A stretch of DNA of 64,000 nt from Macrothele yani (GCA_039090855.1 CM077005.1:78550607-78614606); one strand, 5' to 3'. Counted from the first letter of the stretch, positions 10,786-20,979 are shown. A program made the numbers and translations. Notes: generated by a model not told the origin, from the sequence alone.

Positions 10786-11960
10786 CTGTTTTTTAGCACG
10801 TCTTTTGCAGATAAAAGATCTTGCGTATGTTATCGATTTGTCCGTCCCTCCATCTGTCCGTCGTCCGTCCGCCTGTGGACACCATTTCCCTGTAACTATT
10901 AGTTCGATTTCAAAAATTCTTTTTGCATTGCGAAGCTTGAAATGTGCGAATGATGAACCTTCCTTACCGTTTTTCTATACGATGCACGATTTCGCCGCTG
11001 AAGGGCGTAAATGCAAATGATGTCGAATTTAAAATACACTTCATTCCATATATTTGCTTCTAGACATCCGATTGAAAAAATTATTTTACATTTATGTCGA
11101 AGACTATTTTAAGTGTAGTCACTTTTTCAATTTACGCACAGATTTTCCGTTAGGGAGTGTAAAGGTAAATTGCGTTCCCCCGATATCTCTGCTTCTAAAA
11201 CTCGGATTTGGAAAATTCTTTCTGTATCGGATACAACTCCTGACGAGAAATATTTTGCGTGTAATATCTAATATTTGGTTAAAAACGGTTTGGCCGCCAG
11301 AGGACATAAGTGTTAATTTCTGCGTTTGATGCATTTTCAGCAAAATCAGAGCTCCTGAAAACTCGACTAAAGAAAATTTTTTCGTGGACCGATACCGCTC
11401 AAATCGAAAAAGCTTTCGAAAATACTTTCTTCCTAAAATAATGCCTGGTTTTTCCTCCAGGGAGCGTAGATTCATAGCTTATTTTTGCCCATAGCTCTGC
11501 TTCTAGAGTCCGATCTGAAAATTTATTTCTTTGTTGGAGAGCGTTTCCGCTGAAAAGCGTTTCTGATACAATTTCATTTTTTTCTTAACGCACAAGTCGC
11601 CACCAGAGGGCGTAACCTCACCTTTTCCGTTTACAGCAATATCTTCGGGACTAAAAACCCAATTGAAAACCTTCATTTTCGATCAGATACTACTAACTAA
11701 ACAAACTCTGTGTGTATATTTCTTCCCGAAATAATGCACAATTTCGCCGCTAGAGAGCGCAATGCTTAATTTATTTTTTCAATATCTCTACATGTCCGAT
11801 TTAAAAATCCTTTCGACACCGGATGCCGTTTACTTTGTAGAACGCTTTAATCTAGTACATGAGGAATTTTGTAGTTCACATTTTTGTCGGTAGGTGATGT
11901 TTGTGTACTTCAGTTTACAGCTGTATCGCTGCTTCTAAAAACACTATTGAGAAATTTCTT
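10786..11960 (-). repeat. HH repeat copy 3 (inverted)
   Basis: Third HH copy, on the minus strand. It opens, read on the plus strand, with the complement of the tail (CGATTTGTCCGTCC near 10,835). It then has units whose cores read CGCCGCTGAAGGGCG (near 10,990), CCGTTAGGGAG, GCCGCCAGAGGAC, CTCCAGGGAGCG, CGCCACCAGAGGGCG (near 11,592) and CGCCGCTAGAGAGCG (near 11,743). The head end is eroded. With copy 2 it forms an imperfect inverted pair around about 580 bp. Confidence 0.7.
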
Positions 11961-11978
11961 TTTTACTGCGATGTTCTG

Positions 11979-12361
11979 CGTCGTCTAGAGCGGACATTTG
12001 CCACAAACGATCTGAAATGTGGCGCAGGGGCGATTTCCTGCTCCATCACGATAATGCAGTAGCTCACAGAACGTTGGCAACACGCCAGTTTTGCAGCCGC
12101 AACAGCATGACTACCCGTCCTGACCCGTCTTATTCGCCGGATTTGGAACCCTGCGGCTTCTTTCTGTTCCCGAAGATGAAGCTGAAGCTCAAGGGTCGCC
12201 GTTTTGAAACCATGGACGAGATCCAGCGCAAATCGCAGATGGTGCTTGACACGATTCGCAAACAGGACTTCCAGGGAGCGTTCCAACAGTGGCAAAAACG
12301 CTGGCAGCGGTATATCGCTGCCCAAGGAGACTGCTTTGAGGAAGATCATAGCCAGACTTAA
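11979..12361 (+). pseudogene. mariner transposase, C-terminal catalytic part
   Basis: The open frame contains LLHHDNAVAHRT, the second catalytic Asp context of mariner DD34D transposases, then SYSPDLEPCGFFLFPKMK. That should end in the third catalytic Asp (usually PSD or PCD), but this copy has Gly. The tail (FETMDEIQ, KRWQRYIAAQGDCFE) is the standard mariner C-terminus, with a stop at 12,359-12,361. The N-terminal DNA-binding half and first Asp are missing upstream, where HH sequence lies. It is a 5'-truncated and catalytically broken relic. Confidence 0.75.
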
Positions 12362-12800
12362 GTAACGTAAGCACTTTGTTGTGTATTGGCCTAATCTTGG
12401 AACTTTTTGTTCGGATCTCGTATTATCACCGCCACGCGAAACAAAGCTGTTTTTTTTTTTTTTTAATAGACAAAGATTCGAACTCACGATCTGTAAGAGG
12501 GAGGCTTGAGCTGAACCTTATAAAGTTTCGATTGTAAAAAAGAGCACTGTTTCTTTTGTTTATTAACAACTCATATTTAATGAAATTTAATGAAACGTGA
12601 ATGATTACCTAATCCGTTAATTAATTTGCAACAATGTTCTTGTTTGTGTGCAATGAGGTAATGTGAGACCTTATTTTCTTTTCTCTCTGTTTTACTCTTT
12701 TTTTCTCGAAAGCACTGATTTCTTTTGAGAGTACTGAAGCCGAAAAGCATTGCAATTTTGGCACACCCCGGCTCTACAATGGTATGAGGAACTGTGATCA
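12362..12800. other. Unassigned spacer after mariner relic
   Basis: The first ~75 bases are probably mariner 3' flank. A T run lies at about 12,450-12,464. I recognise no gene or terminal repeat. Confidence 0.4.
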
Positions 12801-12804
12801 ATTC

Positions 12805-13060
12805 GTCCAGATAGGGCTGGGTCCGAACCCCGTTTGGGGCATGGGCGGTGTGAGTCCCGTTTTAGGCGTGGACCCAAAACTGGGTCCAAGCCCCGTTTTG
12901 GCTCGGACCCAAAAACTGGGTCCAGAAGCCCGTTTTGGGCATGGGCTGTCATTTGATGGTCTGGGCACTGTATCTTCCCTGGAACCAATCACCCCCATAG
13001 ATCTGCTTCTTACAGACCTCAGAATTGGTTATGGTGATCGTTAAACCCCGGGGAAAAAAC
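12805..13060 (+). repeat. SINE family 1 derivative with amplified B-box-like segment
   Basis: The 3' part (GCACTG...TTCCCTGGAACCA...GGTGATCGTTAAACCCC) matches the tail of the SINEs at 17,213 and 43,285. In place of a single tRNA-like head there are three or four short copies of a GGGTCC...CCCGTTTTGGGC phrase between about 12,820 and 12,945. These look like reiterations of the SINE's own B-box region. The frames across it (Pro/Gly-rich) come from the repeat and are not genes. Confidence 0.6.
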
Positions 13061-13876
13061 CAGACTGGTTCTGTTTTCTTTATGTACCTTCCAATTTCGA
13101 GTAAAAGCTCTTGACAATTCGATTTTTTTTTCAGGTTTTTTAAGTTTCCTTTTTTCAATTTATATTATTGAGGAATTTATTTGTTAATTTTCTCCGTCAT
13201 GAGGTATATTTCTTGATCAATTGATCCCAAATTTATGTTTACATATTTATGTTTGAAGTGCAATGGTATAAATGGCTAACTGCAGGGTTTCTCTCTTTGT
13301 ACAACACGCTGTTTTGGGGTTGTACCCCAGCAATGGATTCTTTCGGAGCTGGATCAGGACACTGTTGCAGGATCCAGCAATGAATCCTGTTACACACGCG
13401 TAGTCCTCACCCAGCTCCGACGACTGCCTAGAGACCGCGCCTCTGACTACTCGTCAACCGGGCTGCCCACTGTCGTTGCATCTTCTCAGGTTTTTGAATG
13501 TGCAGTAGGAGAAAAAGTTGAAAATTCACAGTAAATCCGTATGAGCTAAGTGCGAAAAGGTCTTCTTTCACCAGGAGTTCGTAAATGAAGCCATCGACGT
13601 TCTTCCTCAACAGAATCAGTTTGTTTCACCAATACGGAGTCGGCGATTCATCTCGATCAACGAAAATTTCATCAAAGCCTCCTGCTATGCCTTTTGTCCG
13701 TAATGAATCTCCGTCAAAGGACGCCAATGTGCCTTTAGTGGATTCCAGTACTAATTTAAGTTCTGCGATAAAAGACAATGAAATTAGGCGATAATGACGT
13801 TTCGCCAATAGCCATCTGAGCGAATCCTTATGATTCCCCTTTATTCAGCAGCTAGATCACGTTTACACGAAAGATA
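13061..13876. other. Unassigned region
   Basis: No family recognised. Open frames of 60-70 codons on both strands at 13,428-13,808 overlap each other and show no motif I can name. A diverged retroelement origin is possible but not supported. Confidence 0.35.
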
Positions 13877-15082
13877 CAAAGAAGAGCCAAACCATTATGA
13901 CTGGCGCATCTTTATGCAAATCGAATCAACTACAGGTAAACGACACGACGGCTCGTGTGAAAGTCATGAAATGGTGTAAATATCACCTCAGCTCTGTTAA
14001 TCAGTGTTATTCTTGATATCTTCAGATAGTAAAGGCAGCGGACTTCAGCGAGTTTGACAAAGGCCAAATTGTAATGGCCAGACGACTGGGCCAGCGCATT
14101 TCCGAGACAGCAAAGCTTGTGCGGTGCCTACGGACAGTCGCGGTTAGTACCTTTAAAAAGTGATCCGAGGAGGAAAAAATCACGAACCGCCGGCATAGTA
14201 TGAGCCGACCACGGCTCATACTATGCTAGGGGTGAGGGAAGGATGTCCCGTATGGTAGAAGCCAACAGAAGGGATAATGGGCCGCAACTCGCTGTTAATT
14301 TGAATGCGGATGACGAGAGTAATGTGCCACAGCACGCAGTACATCGAAACCTGCTGGGCAGCGTAACAGCAGGCCGTTCCGAGTGCCCATGCTAACCTCC
14401 GTTCACTGTCGAAAGCGCCTACAATGTGCACGCGAGGATAAAAATTGGAGTTTGAATCATTAGAAAAAGGGCATGTGGTCCGATGAAACTCTTTTCCTGT
14501 TGAACCATGTGGACGACTGGGTGCGTGTGCTCCGTTTACCTGGGGAAGTGTTGGCACCAGGATGCACCGCGGGACGAAAACAAGCCGGTGGAGAAAGTTA
14601 AACGCTTTGAGCAACGTTCTGCTGGGAAATCCTGAATCCAGTCACTCGTGTACAGAAAACTATGAAGTCTACCACCTACTTAAACACAATTGCAAACCAG
14701 ATACATCCATTCATGGCAATGGTATTCCCTATAGTAGTCTTCCTTCAGGAGGAAAATGCGCTCAGATGCTCAGATTGCTTGAAAATGGTTCACTTAACAT
14801 GAGAAAGACTTCCAGGTAATGCCTGGCCTCTAAATTCCCCAGACATCAATCGAATCGAGCATCTGTGCTTTGCGTTGGAATAGCAAATCCGATCTGCAGT
14901 GGTTCTACCACGTAACTTACAAGAATTAAAGGATCTGCTAGTAACGTGTAGCACCAGATACAACAAGACACATTTAGAAATCTTACAGCGTCTATGCCTC
15001 CCCGGTTAAGACCTGTTTTGGTGGCACGTGGAGGTCAAACAACATATCAGCCAAGTGGTCATAATGTTTTGGCTCTTCGGTG
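13877..15082 (+). mobile_element. Tc1-like transposon B
   Basis: Terminal inverted repeats can be read at both ends: GAAGAGCCAAACCATTATGA near 13,881 and its near-complement ending at 15,082. TA dinucleotides flank them (13,875-13,876 and 15,083-15,084). The length of about 1.2 kb suits a Tc1 element. The transposase between them is broken. Confidence 0.75.
14029..15060 (+). pseudogene. Tc1 transposase B, broken
   Basis: The N-terminal piece reads [18 protein letters not shown] and continues SETAKLV, a standard Tc1 helix-turn-helix opening. Further on, SDETLFLLNHVDDWVRV gives the first catalytic Asp context near 14,475. After a frame change, LNSPDINRIEHL near 14,830 gives the third acidic residue in the NPIEH position, with Pro changed to Arg. 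A conserved C-terminal stretch (LPRNLQELKDLL) follows. At least four frame changes and stops interrupt it, so no product is expected. The second Asp region (QQDN) was not clearly readable. Confidence 0.7.
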
Positions 15083-15399
15083 TATGTAGAAATCAGGAAT
15101 CATAGCTAACCAAGTACATTTCGTACACGCTCACTGAACTGCTAATCATGTTTGAAGTAACTGAGAATCGTTTTATATCATGCTGCTCGATGATTTCCTA
15201 ATACGCGTGTTTTTACGTGGTGGGATTTCAACGTAGGTCTGCGATTTTGTTTTTCAGAAATGAAGTTTTTATTGACCAATTTTAGACTAAGGTTGAAATG
15301 AAAGGGTGAATTTTTGCAAGTACTGATAAAACGCACTTGCTAACAGTATGATTTTTCTTCTGTCGGCACACAACTCCAGCTTCACTAGCATCAATTACA
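15083..15399. other. Short unassigned spacer
   Basis: Nothing recognised between the Tc1 B end and the left inverted repeat of PLE copy 2. Confidence 0.4.
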
Positions 15400-15707
15400 C
15401 GAAATAAACACTGATATACCGTCTAAGCACAATTTAGTGATGTTAAAATACAAACACTATTTACAATTATAATTTACAATACAATTACAATTATAATTAT
15501 AATTTATTATTTATTATTTACAATAAGCACTTTCTAGGTGACAGTCATCCTCAGATGTAATGAAGGCTCAAAGAAGATTGTCTTAAATAAATTGCATATT
15601 ACGTCAGTAACTAATCAGTCACGTGACATAAAATTATCCACCAATTAAACAAAAGTCAATTGGGAACATTATTCACAATCTAAAAGGGGCGCAGGTATAT
15701 GTTATCT
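15400..15707 (+). repeat. Left inverted repeat of PLE 2
   Basis: Closely complementary to 18,162-18,425. Shared landmarks are GATATACCGTCTAAGCAC, AGGTGACAGTCA, ATTACGTCAGTAAC, AATCAGTCACGTGA and AAAAGGGGCGCAGG. This arm is longer because of an AT-only expansion near 15,465-15,525. I read it as the PLE terminal repeat in inverted arrangement. Confidence 0.75.
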
Positions 15708-15861
15708 CCGACAAAATAAAATTAAAAAAAAATAATAATAATTACGGAAAAAAGCCCAAATCAAACGTTACATAATTTAAAGAAACTGCAAAACGTTTCT
15801 ATATTTCCGGGATATCATATGGGCTGTAATCGTTGCAGCATTTATCCGCAATTGCGAAATA

Positions 15862-17127
15862 CACTATATTGACAAAAGTCACCGGACACCTAGAAGAGAA
15901 ACACAACATAACATTTATTGACATACATTAGTACGGTGTCGGTCCACCTTTGGCCTTAATGCATGCACTGACCCTCCCAGACATGCTTTCGACAAGGTTT
16001 TGGAACACAGCGGTAGGTATGCGCTTCCATTCAGTACATAATGCTGCCGCTAACTTTTGCTTAGTATGATAGTAGGCTTTGGTTCCAAACTTCTTATACG
16101 GGGCTCTAATTCATCCCATAGGTGCTCTATGGGATTAAGATCAGGGCTCTGTGCTGGCCAGTTCACACACGATACGGAAGTATCGTCAAACCACGCCGTA
16201 ACAGATCGGTGCATTATCCTGCTATATCCTTTATGGATCGGTGCATTACCCTGATGGTACCAACAAGGCTCATTTCCACAGCATTGCCACAGAGTTAGTA
16301 GGGCATTATTGTCCAGAATATCGATGTAGACGAGCTGGTTAACAGGTTTACCCACGATAACCAGTGGGCTGGGACCATATCACGAAAACCACCCCCACAC
16401 GAGTACACTGCCAGCTCCAAACTTGACCATAGGAACAGTACACTGTGGTGAATAGCGTTCCCCCGGCTACCGCCATACCCACACACGGCCACCACCAGAC
16501 TGATGAATCGTGTATCTGGATTCATCAGTCCATAGGACCCGTTTCCATTGATCTACGGTCCACGATAAATGTTCTTTACACCATGTTAAACGACGAGTAG
16601 CATTGCGAGTGGAGATGAAATGCTCATGAGCAACCACACGACCACGGTAACCAATGGAATGAAGTTCCCTGCCAATGGCACGTGTACATACCGAGGTTCC
16701 AGCATTTTTACTCACCTGTACACTTAGGACTTGTGCAGTACTCCGTCGATTAGCTGTAACGACTCCTGAGGCTTCGACGCCTTCCATCACTGAATTTCTT
16801 TGGTCTGCCGGTACGTTTTGCTGCTTCAGGCACGCCATGTGGCTTCCACTTATTCAATACATCAAAACAGTTGACTTGGGTATGTTCAAACGCCTCTCAA
16901 TTTCTCTTATGGACAACTCACTAATATAACACCCAACAATCTTTCCTTTCTCGAAGCCAGTTCTCTCCCGCTGCGACATTTTCACTCAACCTTACAGTGC
17001 GATATTATCGCGGTCAGCTGCAGGCTTGTTTTTATACCGTTTCCAGCTGTACCGCGCATCTTAACAACGCAGCGGATCCGTTCAGTTGCTTTTGAAGTGG
17101 CGTCCGGTGACTTTTGTCAATATAGTG
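15862..17127 (-). mobile_element. Tc1-like transposon C, full length, nested in PLE 2
   Basis: Terminal inverted repeats begin CACTATATTGACAAAAGTCA at 15,862 and end with the complement at 17,127. TA flanks both sides (15,860-15,861 and 17,128-17,129). The length of 1,266 bp is typical. The single transposase lies on the minus strand. Ends and target duplication are clean, so insertion is probably recent relative to the PLE. Confidence 0.85.
16050..16979 (-). pseudogene. Tc1 transposase C, frameshifted
   Basis: The start ATG is at 16,977-16,979: MSQRERTGFEKGKIVG, then the HTH segment IREIERRLNIPKSTVLMY and a stop. A second frame (16,838 down to 16,467) covers the second HTH and the first catalytic Asp (VLWTDESRYTIHQSGG). 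A third (16,355-16,050) covers HQGNAPIHK, where the second Asp (QQDNAP) is Gly, and WPAQSPDLNPIEHLWDE, the intact DD34E Glu context. Two frame changes and the Asp-to-Gly change make it inactive. Length and order match a normal ~340-residue Tc1 transposase. Confidence 0.8.
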
Positions 17128-17212
17128 TATACAGACTTTCAGATATCAATAGCGAATATACAGATGCGGGGATTACTAATATTCTAACATTATTCCAGTC
17201 CGAAAGTAGAGC

Positions 17213-17430
17213 GCCGCCCCGGTGGCGCAGTGGTCTAAGCGATGGCCTCTGATCATTCGTCCGAACGGGATCCGGGTTCGAATCCCGGTGGGGCATGGAT
17301 GCTGTGTTTGTCTTACGGCACTGGATCTCTCCCTTCCCTGAAACCAGTGACCCTAAATTAGGGACGGGCGACTGCTTATAGCCCACTGAGTTGCTCACGG
17401 TGGTCGTTAAACTTCCAATAAAAAAAAAAA
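17213..17430 (+). mobile_element. tRNA-derived SINE (family 1), with target duplication
   Basis: The tRNA-like head has a good A box (GTGGCGCAGTGGTCTAAG) and B box (GGTTCGAATCC). The body is conserved among copies (GGATGCTGTGTTTGTCTTAC, TAAATTAGGGACGGGCGACT, GTTGCTCACGGTGGTCG), with an A-rich 3' end. A perfect 10 bp duplication, AAAGTAGAGC, flanks it at 17,203-17,212 and 17,431-17,440. It was presumably transcribed by RNA polymerase III from the internal boxes and moved by a LINE. The head could be mistaken for a tRNA gene but continues into the SINE body. Other copies: 28,457, 38,844, 43,285, fragments at 12,805 and 25,786. Confidence 0.9.
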
Positions 17431-18161
17431 AAAGTAGAGCCCTGTATTAACACATCTTGCCAGAGCTGTACAACTGAGATTCGCTTTAATGCTGTATTTA
17501 TGCTTCTAAAATCGCAATCCAATATTACGCCTTGTTGAATCCACATAATTACTTACATGTTCATTAGAACCAGGGTCTACAAGTGGAATACTGTAAACGT
17601 CCCATTTTTGCGAAACTTGGGTTTTAGGGCGATCCTTCTTGATAAATGCTGATATATTTTTAGTACTGATACCAAAATATAAATTATGTCTGGAACAAAT
17701 GCGAGACAGTAAGTTGGTGATGTACGGAATGTACTGAACTGTTCCTACAAACTTCGAATCATTAGTCTTCACTCGAGACACAGTGGACAATTGAGCTGCA
17801 CGAACTCTACCAAAGATCCCTCTCCTGTTATATGGTCAGGAAACCCAAATTCACTAGCTAGGTCAAAAATGAAGTTAATTTCCTGCTGAAAGAAAGATTC
17901 AGTGGTAGAGCTCGTCTGAACAGGAAGTATAGAAAGGCAATCTTATACGATGAATTAAACGGGATCAATGCACAAACTGAAAAAGGTTCACGACATACTG
18001 AAAAGGTTAAGAAATTAGAGGAAGGGTCACGATAAATACAGAAATCCAAAAAAGGCAATTCGAAATTAGATTCGTATTCAATCGTGAGCCTGATAGTGGG
18101 GTAAACCGATGATAGTGCGTCGGCGAACTTAGTAAAATCATCTTGAGTGTGAGGCCAATGA

Positions 18162-18425
18162 CATATGCCTGCGCCCTTTTAGATTATGAATAATGTGCCC
18201 AATCGACTTTTGTTTGGTTGGTGGATAGTTTTATATCACGTGACTGATTTGTTACTGACGTAATACACAATATATTTAAGACACTGTTCTTTGAGCCTTC
18301 GTTACATCTGAGTACGGGTGACTGTCACCTCGAAAGTGCTTCTGTTTTAATTGTAAATAGTGTTCGTATTTTAACATCAATAAATCGTGCTTAGACGGTA
18401 TATCAATGTTTATTTTGTAGCTCGC
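18162..18425 (-). repeat. Right inverted repeat of PLE 2
   Basis: Partner of 15,400-15,707 and lacking the AT expansion. On the plus strand it starts near CATATGCCTGCGCCC and ends near GCTTAGACGGTATATCA. The inward edge coincides with the point where the PLE coding frame is cut off. Confidence 0.75.
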
Positions 18426-18687
18426 GCGAAGAATTAGTTTTTAATGAATCACAAGTCTCACACAAGACCTTTTTGTACTTCATACTCATTACTTTTTTCT
18501 CATGCAGACGTTTTATGAATCTGGTCCTTCCATGATTTCCTTAGACTTAGTTTACCATTCTTTCCTGCCACTTGAGCTGACTAAATTTTCTTTGTAAGAA
18601 TCTCAACACTCATCCTTTCAGCATGGACAAACCACCTCACAATATTTGTCTCTACCTTACTAACAACATTTCGCTTCACATTTCACA

Positions 18688-18828
18688 TCTGCAAAACATC
18701 TTCGTTCCTCACATGATCAGAGCATGTCTTGCCACATCTCCAGACCCCCAAATGACATCTGCAAAACATCTTCGTTCCTCACATGATCAGAGCATGTCTT
18801 GCCACATCTCCAGACCCCCAAATGACCT
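18688..18828. repeat. 70 bp tandem duplication inside LINE 2
   Basis: Two nearly identical copies with a period of 70 bp: GCAAAACATCTTCGTTCCTC occurs at 18,691 and 18,761. It lies in the C-terminal coding part of the LINE relic and is not part of the normal protein. Confidence 0.85.
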
Positions 18829-19654
18829 ACCTCTGCAGCACTCAACAAACTCTCTTCTGCCTTACCCAGGTTTCACTGCGTACACCAGAGTAGGAAAAAT
18901 TACACTTTCCCACACAGCTATTCGGAACCGTTTCGAAAAAGATTTTGCCTTTGGAGGATTTCACAGGACTGTGAAATCTTCCAAAGGCAGCTTTGACTTT
19001 CAAAGATGAATTCACTCGCCTAATAATTTCACTATCTATTTTGTTCTCTCTGTCAAATATGCTTCCTAAATATAATACACAGTCACTCACCTAGTCTATC
19101 TGGGTGCCATTCAGATTGATCTTGCATTCAGTACTAATAGTTCCTCGCTCTAAAACCGCAACATTGATTTCCCCTTTATTTGTACTTACTTTGAATTTGA
19201 TATAAACTTCGTACATCCGGGACAATATACTCTGCAACGACTTTTGTTCATTGCCAATGGGACTGTGTCATCAAAATACAGCAATCTGCATACGCGAATA
19301 TTATTAAGATATAGACGGTATTGCCTATTTTGGCATCACGCATGCAAGCATCCATAAATATATTCAGCAGCTATGGTGACATTATCCAACCTTACCTGAC
19401 TCTTGCACCAATAGAAAACCATTTCGATAAAACACAGTTACCTCTTGCACATTATTTACTGCCAGCATACATAGCTTTTACACTTTTAAGCAGATTCCCA
19501 GTTATACCATAATTACTCTCAAGACCTTCCATAGAAGTATCCTGTTTACTCGGTCATAAGCTTTCTCTAAATCTATAAAGGCAGGAAAATTTTCTTACTT
19601 ACAGGCGAACACTTTTCAATCTCCATACATAACGCAAAAACTTGGTTGGTGCAG

Positions 19655-19930
19655 CCAAGGTGTGGGATGTAAGACCTCGTACTTTACCAGTAATGACTTT
19701 TCAAACAGGTGTGGGATGTAAGACCTCGTACTTTACCGGTAATGACTTTTCAAACAGGTGTGGGATGTAAGACCTCGTACTTTACCGGTAATGACTTTTC
19801 AAACAGGTGTGGGATGTAAGACCTCGTACTTTACCGGTAATGACTTTTCAAACAGGTGTGGGATGTAAGACCTCGTACTTTACCGTTAATGACTTTTCAA
19901 ACAGGTGTGGGATGTAAGACCTTTCAAACA
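19655..19930. repeat. 49 bp tandem array inside LINE 2
   Basis: About five and a half nearly identical 49 bp copies, each containing GGTGTGGGATGTAAGACCTC and GTACTTTACC. On the minus strand one unit reads as LINE protein (FEKVITGKVRGLTSHT). A diverged single version of the same stretch exists upstream at about 20,045-20,100, so the unit is LINE sequence that was amplified in place. Confidence 0.9.
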
Positions 19931-19934
19931 GGTG

Positions 19935-20030
19935 TGTCTCTCTCAGTTATGCCTTCTGAACTTAAAAGTCACGTCTGAACTCCCAAAAGTTTCTTTTTAT
20001 GTGTTTACACTGGCAGAGTCGGTCAGAGTG
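19935..20030. repeat. ~95 bp direct repeat, copy 1 (copy 2 at 20,433-20,525)
   Basis: TCTCTCAGTTATGCCTTCTG onward to GGCAGAGTCGGTCAGA is repeated almost exactly at 20,433-20,525, about 500 bp away. Copy 1 sits between the 49 bp array and more LINE 2 sequence, so it interrupts the LINE. It looks like a short templated insertion copied from the downstream locus. Confidence 0.8.
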
Positions 20031-20260
20031 GTTAAAACCACTCTCTACATCCCACACGGTCTTGGATATAAGACCTCGTACCTTACCCATAGTGACCTTT
20101 CCAAACAATTTCACTGGCACATTCAGCAGGTTAGTAACACGATAGTTCTACGTTCAGGCCGATCACCTTTTTCCTTATACAAAGAAATAATGATAACATC
20201 TCACCAATCATGAGGGACCATTCCTAGTTCCCAGCGCAATAAAATATGACGTTTATTATT

Positions 20261-20291
20261 GTAATACACACACACACACACACACACACAA
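20261..20291. repeat. CA microsatellite
   Basis: About 15 uninterrupted CA units. Confidence 0.95.
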
Positions 20292-20529
20292 GTTGTAAGG
20301 CTGGGTGCCAGGCTGCAAATTCAAAATTTTGAGTTGTTTTTTTTAACTAAAAAAAATTAAGAAGGGGGTTATGTGAACGCACTTAACCTATTTAATTTTC
20401 CGTTTTTGTTGCTATCTCTTGTCAATTTTTGTTTCTCTCTCAGTTATGCCTTCTGAACTTAAAAGTCACGTCTGAACTCCCAAAAGTTTCTTTTTATGTG
20501 GTTACACTGGCAGAGTCGGTCAGAATTTG

Positions 20530-20979
20530 AGCAACTGATTAAAATCAAATATTGCTGTGTGTTCGGTGAGATAGTTGGTCATATGTTATCAGCGTAATTT
20601 GACTTGTTATTTGATTTAGAATGCTTTAGTTTAAATTATATGTTGTAGGCTTAATTACGTTAGTCCACTTGCCATCAGCTTGTCATTTGCACTTCAGGAC
20701 ATGAAGATAAACTCTTGCCGAATGTAAACTCGCTGGCTTCAATTCAGAGAACAATTTCATTCGTTCTAACAGCAATTCTCTTACGTTAATCGCCACACAT
20801 AGTGATGCTAAAATCAAATAGCTCTTCCGGAAAGTGATGTGTCGTTCAATAAGAAAATGTTTATCGAGCAGGAACTAAATTTACATAAGAACACAGAAGC
20901 TCAAAAGGAAGGTGAAATAGAAAAATACGTCACGGAGTTTTATAACTGCAGTAGTACTTGATAAAGATTATTATATTAT

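Larger units (their letters stand above)
15735..18165 (-). pseudogene. PLE 2 polyprotein, C-terminal part, interrupted
   Basis: Read on the minus strand from 18,165: a segment with YPTIRLTIEYESNFELPFLD, the region after the RT catalytic core, which aligns with INLTIEWEENFKIPFLD of PLE 3. Then comes the linker (YIPYITNLLSRICSRHNL) and the GIY-YIG endonuclease (WDVYSIPL, then YVDSTRRNIGLR and KHKYSIKANLSCTALARC). GIY appears as DVY and YIG as YVD, so key residues are altered. The SINE cuts the frame at 17,213-17,440 and the Tc1 at 15,862-17,127. The last piece (15,861 down to about 15,735) reads as the C-terminal tail. In-frame stops are present. Confidence 0.7.
15400..18425 (-). mobile_element. 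Penelope-like element 2, bounded by inverted repeats
   Basis: A PLE coding segment on the minus strand lies between two inverted repeats (15,400-15,707 and 18,162-18,425). Inside it, a complete Tc1 (15,862-17,127, TA duplication) and a SINE (17,213-17,430, 10 bp duplication) interrupt the PLE frame. Removing both rejoins the coding sequence, so the order of events is PLE first, then the other two. The PLE is truncated at its 5' side at about 18,165, before the reverse transcriptase core. Confidence 0.75.
18490..20215 (-). pseudogene. LINE reverse transcriptase relic (LINE 2)
   Basis: Minus-strand pieces follow the order of a LINE RT: VPHDW...LYKEKGDRPE with an R-YRGI-like segment near 20,210-20,140; GKVRGL near 20,080; a motif A-like ...RKL with DRVNRILLW near 19,560; GITGNLL-like and VKAMYAG near 19,490; FMDACMRDAKIGNTVY near 19,350; a motif C-like YFDDTVPLAMNK near 19,290; VLYLGSIFDRENKIDSEIIRR near 19,070; and the C-terminal W-F-H-ERM segment near 18,600. 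Many stops and frame changes break it. Two internal segments have become tandem repeats (49 bp and 70 bp). The 5' half with the endonuclease is absent. The clade is not determined. Confidence 0.7.

Noticed and set aside
12784..13044. Proline/glycine-rich protein on either strand
   Set aside because: Both frames arise from the reiterated GGGTCC phrase in a SINE derivative.
13428..13808. PLE-like N-terminal frames on the minus strand
   Set aside because: Only vague resemblance to the long N-terminal region of PLE proteins; no RT or GIY-YIG motif nearby.
17213..17300. tRNA gene at the SINE head
   Set aside because: A and B boxes are good, but the sequence continues into a shared SINE body with target duplication and no convincing acceptor pairing. 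The same applies at 28,676 (minus), 38,844 and 43,285.
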